From assembly GCF_002803845.1 (NCBI RefSeq), contig NZ_CP024985.1, forward strand, positions 4,650,001-4,714,000: a DNA stretch of 64,000 nt, read 5' to 3'. The DNA comes from Streptomyces lavendulae subsp. lavendulae. GTDB lineage: Bacteria > Actinomycetota > Actinomycetes > Streptomycetales > Streptomycetaceae. Positions 43,596 to 51,545 of the stretch are shown piece after piece. A model generated the notes under the pieces. It was not told the DNA's origin, searched no databases, and saw only the letters and a program-made list of their open reading frames with translations. Position numbers and translations under genes: made by a program. Every line of letters starts with the position of its first letter. Positions within the stretch are counted from its first letter, which is position 1.

Positions 43596-44684
43596 TCAAG
43601 CCTCCAGGCCGAGGACGGTGGTGAACTTTTCGGGGTGCAGCACGGCGGAGCGCCCGATTCCGGCCGCCGCGCGGTCGAGGGCGGTGAGCCGTGGGCGCTG
43701 TTCCGCGGACGCGAACATCCGGTCGATGAGGTGCCAGCCGGCGAAGGCCGTCGCCCTGACGGGCAGACCGGGGTCGGTGACCGCGGTGGACGCCCGGTAG
43801 CCCTCCCAGAAGGCGACGGAGCGCGTCCGCAGCCTGTCGAGCTCGGCCACGCCGCGTCGAACGATGTCCTGGTGGGAGAGCCGGGGGCTCGGGCCGCTCA
43901 GCTCCGCGTCCTTCGCCGGGATGTCGAGCACGGCGCGGTGCAGCCATTCACCGATGAACGAGCCGACGTCCCGGGCGGGATCCGCCCTGCGGAACTCCTC
44001 CCAGTCGCACAGGTGGAGCTGTCCGTCGTGCAGCAGGAACTGGTCCAGGCGCAGGTCGCCGTGGACGGGGGTCACCGCTGCCGCCGCCTCCGCGGAGCGC
44101 AGGCGGCGCAGCGCGAGCGTGAGTTCGGTGTCGCGTTGCAGCATCCCCCAGGCCTCCAGCGAGGCACCGCTCGCCTGGGTGTGGTACGCCAGGGGGAGGG
44201 ATTCGAAGAACTCCAGCGGGGGGAGGAGGATCGGGTCCGGTTCCGTCGTACCGGACGCTTCCGCGGGAAGGGCGTCCGGCGGGAGGGCGTGCAGCGCGCC
44301 GACCATTTCCCCCGCACGGTGGGCGAGTTCGTCGTCGAACCGCTCGTCGCTCGCCAGATCGGATCCGGAACGGGCACCGTCGAGCCACTCGAAGACGATC
44401 AGCAGCTCTTCTTCGTCCCAGCCGAGGCACTTCGGTGAGGTCAGCGGCCGCTCGCCCGCGACGGCCGTCTCCTCGTAGGCCCGTTGCCGGCGGAAACGGC
44501 GAGCCGCGTCCGGTTGCCGCCCGTCCAGCTGTTTGACGAACACGGCCCTTCCGGTGGTGGTCGGCCCCGCCGCGTTGCGGTTGCGGCCCCTGGGGGATTC
44601 GCCCTCCCGGGGCAGCAGCCGTCCGAGCCCGAGCCGTTCCAGGAGGCCCTGTACGGCGGGTGATGTCGCAAGATCGTCGGTCAT
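43596..44684 (-). CDS. APH-family kinase, lanthipeptide kinase component (LanK-like)
   Basis: The 362-residue protein has an aminoglycoside-phosphotransferase fold: nucleotide-binding Lys51 in AVFVKQLDG, hinge IVFEWLDGA, catalytic loop VHGDLRLDQF (Asp210) and metal-binding HLCDWEEF (Asp227). In this context it should phosphorylate Ser/Thr of the precursor, and the HopA1-like partner then removes the phosphate. An antibiotic-resistance kinase is the alternative, but adjacency to the HopA1-like gene, decarboxylase and precursor strongly favours peptide modification. It overlaps the ABC permease by 4 bases (ATGA). Confidence 0.85.
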   Translation of the reverse strand: MTDDLATSPAVQGLLERLGLGRLLPREGESPRGRNRNAAGPTTTGRAVFVKQLDGRQPDAARRFRRQRAYEETAVAGERPLTSPKCLGWDEEELLIVFEWLDGARSGSDLASDERFDDELAHRAGEMVGALHALPPDALPAEASGTTEPDPILLPPLEFFESLPLAYHTQASGASLEAWGMLQRDTELTLALRRLRSAEAAAAVTPVHGDLRLDQFLLHDGQLHLCDWEEFRRADPARDVGSFIGEWLHRAVLDIPAKDAELSGPSPRLSHQDIVRRGVAELDRLRTRSVAFWEGYRASTAVTDPGLPVRATAFAGWHLIDRMFASAEQRPRLTALDRAAAGIGRSAVLHPEKFTTVLGLEA

Positions 44685-46387
44685 TTGAGCCTCGTGAGGA
44701 GGTAGGCGCGCAGTCTTCTGCCCGCGTGTCGATGGGGTCGATCGGGCAGTGCTCCGTGCAGCCGGTGCGCCGTGCTCCGGGCCCACCACATGCCGGCCGC
44801 GCCCACCGCGAGCAGCCAGACGACGTGTCCGGCGGCGAGCTGGTGATGGCGCTGGACCGCGACGAGCACCGGTGCCGACAGCACGATCGCGGCCAGCGGT
44901 CCGCGCGCGTACCAGAGCCCCGTCTGGAGCGCGGCGGTGTTGCCCATGGGGGTGTCCGTGCCGATCAGCAGGTGGCCGGGGACCGCACCGCGGTAGGAGC
45001 TCACGAGCGCGGCCGCCACCAGGGCGGGAACCGCCGCCAGGAGCACGGCAGCGCCGGGTGTCCACCGGCCGGTGAGCCCGGCCGCTGCGCCGCCCGCGCC
45101 GAGCCAGGCGAGCAGCAGGACGCAGGGGACGCACGCGTGCCACAGCGCGAGCGCCCTGAACGCGTAAGGGAGGTTGGCCGAGCGGCGGGCGTCGTCGCTG
45201 TCGGTGCGGGCCGGCTCCGTCAGCTGCGCGGCCGCCAGGTACTCCGCGACGAGGGCGGCGGCGCACAGGGCGACCTGCCAGTCCGGCCGCACGTGGGGGA
45301 CGGCGGTGCCCAGGGCCAGTGCCGCGGTGCTCCAGAGGGTCGCCCACAGCAGTCGTCCCGGGGCTCGCAGCAGCCCCGTGGCGTCGCGCCAGGGCACGAT
45401 CAGCCACCTGCTGCGGGGCACGGGCAGGCGCAGTACGGGCCTGGCCCGCTGCCCCCGCGTACCGCGGGCCGCGGAACGGGCCTGGCGCAGGTCGAGGGAG
45501 TAGACCGACGCGGCGACCCGGGACGCGACGGTGGCGCGGTCGCGCAGGGCCTGCGCGGGAACGTTCGGCGTTTCGCGGCGGGCGAGCAGCAGGGCGGCGA
45601 GCGTGAACGCCGCGGACAGGACCGTCCCGAGGATCCAGCCCGGTGCGCGGTGCCCCGCCACGGCGACGAGCGGCTGGGCCGCCCACCCCCAGGGGCCGGA
45701 CCACAACACCAGCGAGCCGTAGAGGTCGTCCGGGACGCGCAGCGCCGCGCACGCGCAGAGCGCCAGCGAGCCCGCCGTGAGCGCCCAGGTGACCGCGTGG
45801 ATCCGGGAAGCGTGACGGGCGACGGCACGGTCGCAGCGTTCGACGAGCAGCCCGGCGGCCACCGCCGTCAGCGCCGTCGCCGCGCCGGCCCACGCGCCCG
45901 CCGCGGTCGACGGCAGCCAGGCGGCGGAACCCGCGAGCGACGTCAGGTAGCCCAGCAGCCCGCCGCCGACGAGCCCCACCACGGCCGCCATGCGTGCGGA
46001 CGCGTAGAACCGGGGCAGCAGGAGCGGCCCGCGCAGGACGGGCAGGGGCAGCAGCCACGAGACGGTCGGCAGGTCCACGAGCACCGGGCCCCGCCAGACG
46101 GCGCTGCGGGCGACGAGGAGCGTCACCAGCGCCAGCAGCGCCGGCAGGCTCACCGGGAGGCCGGCCAGCAGGTGGTCGGAGGCACTGCCGTGCCAGTCCC
46201 CCCGGCGTCCGGACCCGGCGGCGGCGATCAGGAGCGGTACTCCCCAGAAGGCCGCCGCCAGGGCGGCGCAGTACAGCACGAAGGCGTTGCTCCTGCGCTT
46301 GCTCCGACGCGTCGAGGCGCGGGCTTCGTGCAGGAACGCCAGCGTCTCGTCCGTGCGCCGGTGCATCTCGGCGTGGTCGGACATCAC
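44681..46387 (-). CDS. ABC transporter membrane protein
   Basis: The 568-residue protein has about 12-14 hydrophobic segments and no recognisable domain beyond that. It is coupled by overlaps to the ATPase gene upstream and the LanK gene downstream, so it is the membrane half of an exporter for the finished or immature peptide, possibly also giving self-protection. The N-terminus (HRRTDETLAFLHEARASTRR) is cytoplasmic and basic. Two adjacent ATGs (46387 and 46384) could start it. Confidence 0.75.
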   Translation of the reverse strand: MMSDHAEMHRRTDETLAFLHEARASTRRSKRRSNAFVLYCAALAAAFWGVPLLIAAAGSGRRGDWHGSASDHLLAGLPVSLPALLALVTLLVARSAVWRGPVLVDLPTVSWLLPLPVLRGPLLLPRFYASARMAAVVGLVGGGLLGYLTSLAGSAAWLPSTAAGAWAGAATALTAVAAGLLVERCDRAVARHASRIHAVTWALTAGSLALCACAALRVPDDLYGSLVLWSGPWGWAAQPLVAVAGHRAPGWILGTVLSAAFTLAALLLARRETPNVPAQALRDRATVASRVAASVYSLDLRQARSAARGTRGQRARPVLRLPVPRSRWLIVPWRDATGLLRAPGRLLWATLWSTAALALGTAVPHVRPDWQVALCAAALVAEYLAAAQLTEPARTDSDDARRSANLPYAFRALALWHACVPCVLLLAWLGAGGAAAGLTGRWTPGAAVLLAAVPALVAAALVSSYRGAVPGHLLIGTDTPMGNTAALQTGLWYARGPLAAIVLSAPVLVAVQRHHQLAAGHVVWLLAVGAAGMWWARSTAHRLHGALPDRPHRHAGRRLRAYLLTRLK

Positions 46388-47064
46388 CGGTCCCCCCCGA
46401 CCGGTGCCACGTCGGCCCGTCCGTCCTCCAGCGTGAGCACGTGGTCGGCCACGGCCGCGGCCAGTACGTCGTCATGGGTGGCGATCAGGATCGCCGCCCC
46501 CTGCCTCTTGTGTGCCGAGAGCCGCTGCGCCAGTTCCACGCGCGCCCGGGAGTCCAGCCGCTGTTCGGGCTCGTCCAGCACCAGCAGGTCGTGCGGCCGG
46601 ACGAAGGCCGAGGCGAGGAGCAGGGACTGCGTCTGCCCTGACGAGAGCGCCGAAGGACGTGACCGGGCGTGGTCGGTCAGCCGGTGGTCGGCCAGTACCC
46701 GGTCGACCGCGGCGTCGGCACGGCGGCCGAGTCCGTGGCCGACGGCCACCAGCATCAGATGTTCCCGTACCGTCAGATCCGGATAGTTCGAGCCTGCTTC
46801 CATCACGGTGGCCACTCGGGCGCGGGTGCGGGGCGAGTCCTCGTGCAGGGGCTCGCCGTCGAAGAGGACTTCGCCCGAGGTGGGCTGCTCGCGGCCGCAG
46901 GCCATGCGCAGGAGGGTCGACTTCCCCGATCCGTTGTCCCCCACCAGTACGGTGCACTCCGCCGGCGCCAGCCCCATGGTGACCGCGCGCAGCACGCTCC
47001 GGTCCCCGTAACTGCGGCTGACGTCCGTCAGCTGGAGCAGGGTGCGATTCCGGGTCGCCTTCAT
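46384..47064 (-). CDS. ABC transporter ATP-binding protein
   Basis: The 226-residue ATPase has Walker A VLVGDNGSGKSTLLRM, the signature SALSSGQTQSLLLA and Walker B DLLVLDEPEQRLDSR with switch His in IATHDD. The signature LSSGQ and the E of the Walker B are intact, so it should be active. ATG at 47064 is used; a TTG at 47070 is also possible. It powers the following permease. Confidence 0.9.
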   Translation of the reverse strand: MKATRNRTLLQLTDVSRSYGDRSVLRAVTMGLAPAECTVLVGDNGSGKSTLLRMACGREQPTSGEVLFDGEPLHEDSPRTRARVATVMEAGSNYPDLTVREHLMLVAVGHGLGRRADAAVDRVLADHRLTDHARSRPSALSSGQTQSLLLASAFVRPHDLLVLDEPEQRLDSRARVELAQRLSAHKRQGAAILIATHDDVLAAAVADHVLTLEDGRADVAPVGGDR

Positions 47065-47073
47065 GTGCAACGC

Positions 47074-47817
47074 CTACTTCGGGTCTTCGATGGCCTCGTA
47101 CACGGAGACGTGACGGTGGCTGTTGGCGTCGAAGGCCTCTCCCCGCCAGCCGCCCCGGCGCTCCACCAGCCGCAGGCCGGCGATGCGCGCCATGAGGTCG
47201 ATCTCCGTGGGCCAGGCGTAGCGGATGACCTCCTGGGTCGGGCGCGGCACCCCGCCGTCGACGACGGTGTGGATGACGAGGATCAGCTGCCGGTCACGCA
47301 TGACGTGCGTGCTGTCGATCATCACCGAGGTGGGGGAGAGGTAGCGGGTGCTGGTCTTCTCGCCCTCCTGCTGGTGGAAGGCGCGCGGTTCGAACGCTTC
47401 GATGACCACGCGTCCGCCGGGTGCCAGCTGCTCGCGCATCCGCTGCATGCACTGGAGCTGGGCCTCGGCCGAGGTGGGTGCGAAGAAGGTGTTGAGGGCG
47501 ATGAAGACCAGGTCGAACTGCTCGCCGGTGCCGCCGGTGGTGAAGTCCGCGGCCGTGGCGGTGACCCGCCCGTGCGGGTCGCGTGCCGCGAGCTTCTCCA
47601 GCATCTGCTCGGAACCGTCGATGCCGTGCACCGTCAGTCCGCGCTCCGCGAGCGGTATCGCTATCCGGCCGTTGCCCACGCCGAGTTCCAGGACGCGGCC
47701 GCCCTCCGGGGCCAGCTCGGCGAGGAAGCCGACGGCGTCCGCGATGTCCGGCGACGCCGGCGGGTACATCAGGTCGTACACGTCGGCCAGGGCGTCGTAC
47801 GTGGTGGGGGATCCCAT
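47074..47817 (-). CDS. Class I SAM-dependent methyltransferase
   Basis: The 247-residue enzyme has SAM motif I RVLELGVGNGRIAIPLAERG, motif II HGIDGSEQML, and IALNTFFAP in the post-I position. GAAGGAG precedes the ATG at 47817. It is the first enzyme gene of the lanthipeptide operon. Class V products such as cacaoidin and lexapeptide are N,N-dimethylated, so N-terminal methylation of the core is the likely role, though O- or C-methylation is not excluded. Confidence 0.85.
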   Translation of the reverse strand: MGSPTTYDALADVYDLMYPPASPDIADAVGFLAELAPEGGRVLELGVGNGRIAIPLAERGLTVHGIDGSEQMLEKLAARDPHGRVTATAADFTTGGTGEQFDLVFIALNTFFAPTSAEAQLQCMQRMREQLAPGGRVVIEAFEPRAFHQQEGEKTSTRYLSPTSVMIDSTHVMRDRQLILVIHTVVDGGVPRPTQEVIRYAWPTEIDLMARIAGLRLVERRGGWRGEAFDANSHRHVSVYEAIEDPK

Positions 47818-47906
47818 GGGTTTTCTCCTTCGGAAGGGGTGTGGTCGACGGCGGTTCGCGGCGCCGTCCGGCACGGGTGCGGGACGGGCGCCGGGCCGTC
47901 GGTGGT

Positions 47907-48917
47907 CTATGCCGCCGCGGGCAGGGCGGCGAGGTGGTACGGAAGGTCCGTCGTGGGCTGCCGGCTGTAGGCGTAGGCGGCCGAGACGAGCGTCATGTGG
48001 TGGTGCCAGCCCGGGAACGACCGGCCCTCGAAGTCGGCGAGGCCGAGATCGCTCTCCATGTACCGCACGGCTTCCTGCGCGAGTCTCGGCGTCCGTGTCA
48101 GCGCGAGCAGTTCCTCGGTCCGCCGGTGCGGCATGTTGGTGAGCCAGGTCCGGTCCGCCGGCCGCCCCGGACGGGTCCGGGTGGTGAAGGCGCGGTACGA
48201 GGGCTGCCCCTGGTCCGCGCGCACCGGCCCCGGCAGCACCGTCGCGGCGCGTGCGAAGGCCAGGTGTCCCGGGACCGCCACCACGAAGTCGTGGCCGCGA
48301 AGGGCGAGGCCCCGGACGAACGCCTCCGCGCCGGCGTGCGAGGACACGTCGGCCACGACCGGCACCGCGGGCAGCCGGGTGTGGGCGGCCAGCGCGTCCA
48401 CGAGGTCGAGGGCCTGCGCCTCGGCGGGCCGGTGGGCGAGGCCGTCAGGGATGCGGACCCGACGGCGCCGGGCGGGGTCCCCCGTCCAGCACTCGGGCAG
48501 GTACAGAGTCCAGTCGACGGGCAGCGCCTCGCGGTCCCCGGCGAGGAACAGGCCGGTGCCGACCTGCCCGTTGACGGACCGTCCGTCGATCGGGCTGAAG
48601 CGGCGGTGCACCCCGCACGAGTGGTCGCCGCGCTTGCGCAGGACCACGTCGCAGAGCACCCAGGCGCGGGGAGCCGTGCGCTCCTCGGCCCACCGGGCCA
48701 GCTCCCGGCGGACCGGTTCCCAGTCCCACGGACTGGCGTTGACGAACTGGTGCAGCGACTGGAAGGCCGTCTCCCGGTCCGATACGGCTGCGGCGAGCCG
48801 CCGCACTGTCTTCTTGCCCGATGTGCCGAGCAGCCCGCGTAGGTAAACCTCGGCCCATCGACGCTGGTCGGTCCGGCGCAGGCTGCCGAAGGTGGCCTCG
48901 GCGAACACTGAGATCAT
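47907..48917 (-). CDS. IS701-like DDE transposase (orphan, possibly domesticated)
   Basis: The 336-residue protein resembles IS701-family transposases: WVLCDVVLRKRGDHSCGV carries the first Asp, VPVVADVSSHAGAEAF the second, and RYMESDLGLADFEGRSFPGWHHHMTL the Glu region with the family tail. It is somewhat shorter than usual (around 400). No terminal inverted repeats or target duplication are visible around it, and its promoter has the same operator as the butyrolactone synthase gene. The ATG appears leaderless: a -10 TATTCT ends seven bases before it. It may be a retained element or a regulator-like derivative. Confidence 0.7.
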   Translation of the reverse strand: MISVFAEATFGSLRRTDQRRWAEVYLRGLLGTSGKKTVRRLAAAVSDRETAFQSLHQFVNASPWDWEPVRRELARWAEERTAPRAWVLCDVVLRKRGDHSCGVHRRFSPIDGRSVNGQVGTGLFLAGDREALPVDWTLYLPECWTGDPARRRRVRIPDGLAHRPAEAQALDLVDALAAHTRLPAVPVVADVSSHAGAEAFVRGLALRGHDFVVAVPGHLAFARAATVLPGPVRADQGQPSYRAFTTRTRPGRPADRTWLTNMPHRRTEELLALTRTPRLAQEAVRYMESDLGLADFEGRSFPGWHHHMTLVSAAYAYSRQPTTDLPYHLAALPAAA

Positions 48918-48923
48918 GCAAAA

Positions 48924-48947
48924 AGAATAGCGAACGTTCTGTTTTTT
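48924..48947 (-). promoter_or_regulatory. Operator A: promoter of the transposase-like gene
   Basis: On the minus strand the sequence reads AAACAGAACGTTCGCTATTCT: palindrome GAACGTTC (48932-48939), two bases, then -10 TATTCT (48924-48929). The same arrangement occurs at operator B (51458-51477). It is a candidate butyrolactone-receptor site (ARE-like). Confidence 0.6.
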
Positions 48948-49205
48948 TCTAGGGCTGCCCTAGGGTGGTGCACTACTTCGGCAAGTCGCGCGGTGAACCG
49001 CCCATTGACGCTCGGTCAGCCGTTCCGAAGGCTCCGGATACGTGGAGAAAGCGGTGCGTTTTAGGCAACTAGGCCTTGCCTGATGGGCGCGGCGTTCCGC
49101 ACGCTGGCCCCCACGGGCGTCGCAGACGGTGCCCACCCCAGCGCACGACACCCACGCACGACATCCACGCGCGATCGGTTGGGGTGTGGCGACATCGGAG
49201 AGAGC

Positions 49206-49793
49206 ATGGTGCAGCAGGAGAGGGCGGTCCGGACGCGCGGCACCGCCGTGCAGGCAGCCGCTTCGGAGTTCTACCGCGCCGGTTACGGCGGGACGTCGCT
49301 GAAGGCGATCAGCAGGGCCGCGGGCATCTCCATGGGCGCGGTCACCTTCCACTTCGACAGCAAGGCCGAACTCGCCGAAGCCGTCGCCGAGGAGGGGTGC
49401 TCGGCGGTGCGGTCGGCACTCGACGAGGCGGCCGACCGCCGCCGCGGAAAGGCCCTGCTCGACCTCGGGAACCTGATGCTGGAGCTCGCCCGTCTGCTGC
49501 GCGACGACGTCACCGTACGCGCGAGCGCCCACCTCGCCCGGGAGCTGCCCGACATAGAGGACTGGACCTCCCTGTGGCACCCCGTCGTGGCGGAGCTGGC
49601 CCGTGAGGCGTACGACAAGGGCGAACTGCACGCCGCCGCCGACCCGGAGCGCGTCACGGCGCTCGTCGCGCACCTGATCTGGGGGGCCGAGGCAGCGCTG
49701 CGCGGCACGCACGCGGACGGGCCGGGCGGGGCGATGGATCAGCTGGAGGGCATCTGGCGCCTCGTCCTCGACGGGATCGGCGCGGAGCGCTAG
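49206..49793 (+). CDS. TetR regulator of the gamma-butyrolactone receptor type
   Basis: The 195-residue protein has the family N-terminus QQERAVRTRGTAVQAAASEF and a helix-turn-helix SLKAISRAAGISMGAVTFHF followed by DSKAELA, the F-H-F-x-S-K hallmark of ArpA/ScbR proteins. The C-terminal domain includes the Trp in DWTSLWHP. It may be the pseudo-receptor of the pair, with the 50800-51429 gene as the true receptor, but which binds a ligand cannot be told. GGAGAGAGC precedes the ATG at 49206. Confidence 0.88.
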   Translation: MVQQERAVRTRGTAVQAAASEFYRAGYGGTSLKAISRAAGISMGAVTFHFDSKAELAEAVAEEGCSAVRSALDEAADRRRGKALLDLGNLMLELARLLRDDVTVRASAHLARELPDIEDWTSLWHPVVAELAREAYDKGELHAAADPERVTALVAHLIWGAEAALRGTHADGPGGAMDQLEGIWRLVLDGIGAER

Positions 49794-49840
49794 GCCGTCT
49801 CTTCCGGATCTCGCCCGGCCGGCACGATCCGAAAGACGGC
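49794..49840. terminator. Bidirectional terminator between convergent regulator genes
   Basis: GCCGTCT (49794-49800) pairs with AGACGGC (49834-49840) and inner CGGATC (49805-49810) with GATCCG (49826-49831). The hairpin fills the whole 47-base gap between two stop codons. Confidence 0.8.
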
Positions 49841-50803
49841 TCAGGCCGTGACCGCGGTCCGGCCCAGGGCCCGGCGGTACCAGGGGGCCGCGGCCGCCAG
49901 GCGGGCCAACGGTCCCGGACCGGCAGGGCAGTCCGCCGCGCGCCACACCTCGTCGCTGCGGTACCAGTGGTCCTGCGCCAGCAGGGAGAACTGCCGCTCG
50001 CTCACGGCTCCCGGCGTGGCCCGCAGCAGACGCACGCACTCGTCCCACGCCAGGTCGGTGTCCACGGACGGCAACACGCCCAGCCCCGCCAGCTCCGTCA
50101 GCACCTCGCCGGTGCGCACGGGCGCGGGGTGGGCGGCGTGGAACACCCGCCCGTTCGTCGCCCCGTCCCCGGGGAGGACGGCGAGGGCGGTGACGAGCCG
50201 GGCCAGGTCGGTGACGTCCACGACGGAGAGCAGGCCCCGGCCGCCGTCCCAGCGCGCGGGCACCCGGTCCACGAGTTCGGCGAGGGCGGGAACCACCCAG
50301 CGGTCCCCGGCGCCCACCACCAGTCCCGGCCGCAGCACGATGGCGCCGGCCGCCAGCGCGTGCGCCTCTCCGGCCAGTCGGGTCCGGCTGGTCGCCGACA
50401 CGGGCGCCGGCTCCAGTTCGCCGACGGCGGCCCCCCGGTGCGGTCCGGGGCCGTACACCGCCGCCGTGGACAGGTGGACCACCCGCCCGGTGCCGGCCCG
50501 GACGGCCTCGGCCATCAGGGCGGCCGTACCGCGGACGTTGACCGTCTCGCACAGGGCCTCGTCCGGGCCGACCACACCGGCCAGGTGCAGCAGCACGTCC
50601 GCGCCCTCGCACGCGCCGGCCAGGGACGCGGGCCGCGCGAGGTCCGCCGGGACCCACTCGGCGGCGCCGCCGTCCGCACCGGCCCCGGGAGCCCGCCGCC
50701 CGACGGCGCGGACGGACACGTCCCGTCGGCGGCCGAGCTCGCGGAGCACGGCCGTCCCGATGAAGCCCGTCGCACCGGTGAGCACCACCCGCAGCGGGTT
50801 CAC
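49841..50803 (-). CDS. NAD(P)-dependent epimerase/reductase of the butyrolactone locus
   Basis: The 320-residue extended short-chain dehydrogenase has dinucleotide motif VLTGATGFIGTAVL and DVLLHLAGVVGPDEALCETVN. The catalytic Tyr position is STAAVYGPG, but the usual YxxxK has no Lys four residues on, so catalysis may differ. Homologues sit in butyrolactone clusters and are thought to reduce or modify the signal. GTG at 50803 overlaps the stop of the TetR gene upstream (GTGA), so both form an operon. Confidence 0.8.
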   Translation of the reverse strand: MNPLRVVLTGATGFIGTAVLRELGRRRDVSVRAVGRRAPGAGADGGAAEWVPADLARPASLAGACEGADVLLHLAGVVGPDEALCETVNVRGTAALMAEAVRAGTGRVVHLSTAAVYGPGPHRGAAVGELEPAPVSATSRTRLAGEAHALAAGAIVLRPGLVVGAGDRWVVPALAELVDRVPARWDGGRGLLSVVDVTDLARLVTALAVLPGDGATNGRVFHAAHPAPVRTGEVLTELAGLGVLPSVDTDLAWDECVRLLRATPGAVSERQFSLLAQDHWYRSDEVWRAADCPAGPGPLARLAAAAPWYRRALGRTAVTA

Positions 50804-51429
50804 GGGGTTCCGGGCCGGTCGGGCTCGGGCGTGGCGCGCAGCTGCGCCAGTGTCCGCGGGGTGGCGATGCACGGCAGGAAGTACTTCCACAATGCGGCGA
50901 TCCGCTGCGGGAGGTCCGTGCGCCCCGTCGCGATCTGCGAGAACAGCTGCGTACCGCTGTACGCGCCCACCAGGACCTGGGCGAACTCCCGCTCGTCGAC
51001 GCCGGGCAGCAGTTCGCCCCGCTCGCGCGCCACGAGGAGCAGGCCGTGGAACTGCTCCACCCACTGCTGGTACGCCGTGTCGTCCTGGAGGCCGAATTCG
51101 CCCTGCTCGACGGCGAGGCGCACGCCGGCCCGGAACAGGACGTTCTGCTGGAGCTCCCGGCCCACGTGGAAGGTGATGTCGATCAGCCGCTGGAGCCCGT
51201 CCTCACCCGGCGGGAGCTGCACGTAGTCGGCCTGGGCCAGCATCACGCAGCGGGCGAGGTCCTGCTTCGACTTGAAGTGGAAGTACATGCCGCCCTGGGT
51301 GACCCCGGCCCGCCCCATGATCATGCTGATGCTGGCGCCGTGGAACCCGAGCTCGTCGAACGTCTCCGCGGCGGCGCGCAGGATCGCCTCCCGGGTCTTC
51401 AACGCACGGTCCTGCTTCAACCCCGCCAT
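50800..51429 (-). CDS. Gamma-butyrolactone receptor (ScbR/ArpA-like TetR)
   Basis: The 209-residue protein begins MAGLKQDRALKTREAILRAA with helix-turn-helix ASISMIMGRAGVTQGGMYFH and FKSKQDLA, the ArpA/ScbR signature. The ligand domain includes the conserved Trp in QQWVEQFHGLL. It is divergent from the AfsA-type synthase gene, the classical scbR-scbA arrangement, and should repress that gene until the signal accumulates. It lies 33 bases from operator B, so it may also autoregulate. Confidence 0.92.
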   Translation of the reverse strand: MAGLKQDRALKTREAILRAAAETFDELGFHGASISMIMGRAGVTQGGMYFHFKSKQDLARCVMLAQADYVQLPPGEDGLQRLIDITFHVGRELQQNVLFRAGVRLAVEQGEFGLQDDTAYQQWVEQFHGLLLVARERGELLPGVDEREFAQVLVGAYSGTQLFSQIATGRTDLPQRIAALWKYFLPCIATPRTLAQLRATPEPDRPGTP

Positions 51430-51457
51430 GGATCACACCGCCGGCACTCGACAAACA

Positions 51458-51477
51458 AAACGAACATTCTCTATTTT
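51458..51477 (+). promoter_or_regulatory. Operator B: promoter of the AfsA-type gene
   Basis: AAACGAACATTCTCTATTTT holds palindrome GAACATTC (51462-51469), two bases, then -10 TATTTT (51472-51477). This is the same layout as operator A on the other side of the locus. Transcription would start near 51484. Confidence 0.6.
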
Positions 51478-51545
51478 ACAGAGGGGCCTCCGCCGACCGT
51501 CAGCTCGGGGGCCGCACACGCACGCAAGTGCACGCAAGGGGGAAC

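Noticed and set aside
43596..44684. Aminoglycoside resistance gene.
   Set aside because: The APH fold is present, but coupling to HopA1-like, decarboxylase and precursor genes fits peptide phosphorylation better.
38159..47817. Thioviridamide-type thioamide cluster.
   Set aside because: The kinase, HopA1-like protein and decarboxylase fit, but no YcaO or TfuA gene is present, so thioamides are not expected.
48949..48963. CTAGGG-CTG-CCCTAG palindrome as an IS end.
   Set aside because: There is no matching copy at the other end of the transposase-like gene near 47,850.
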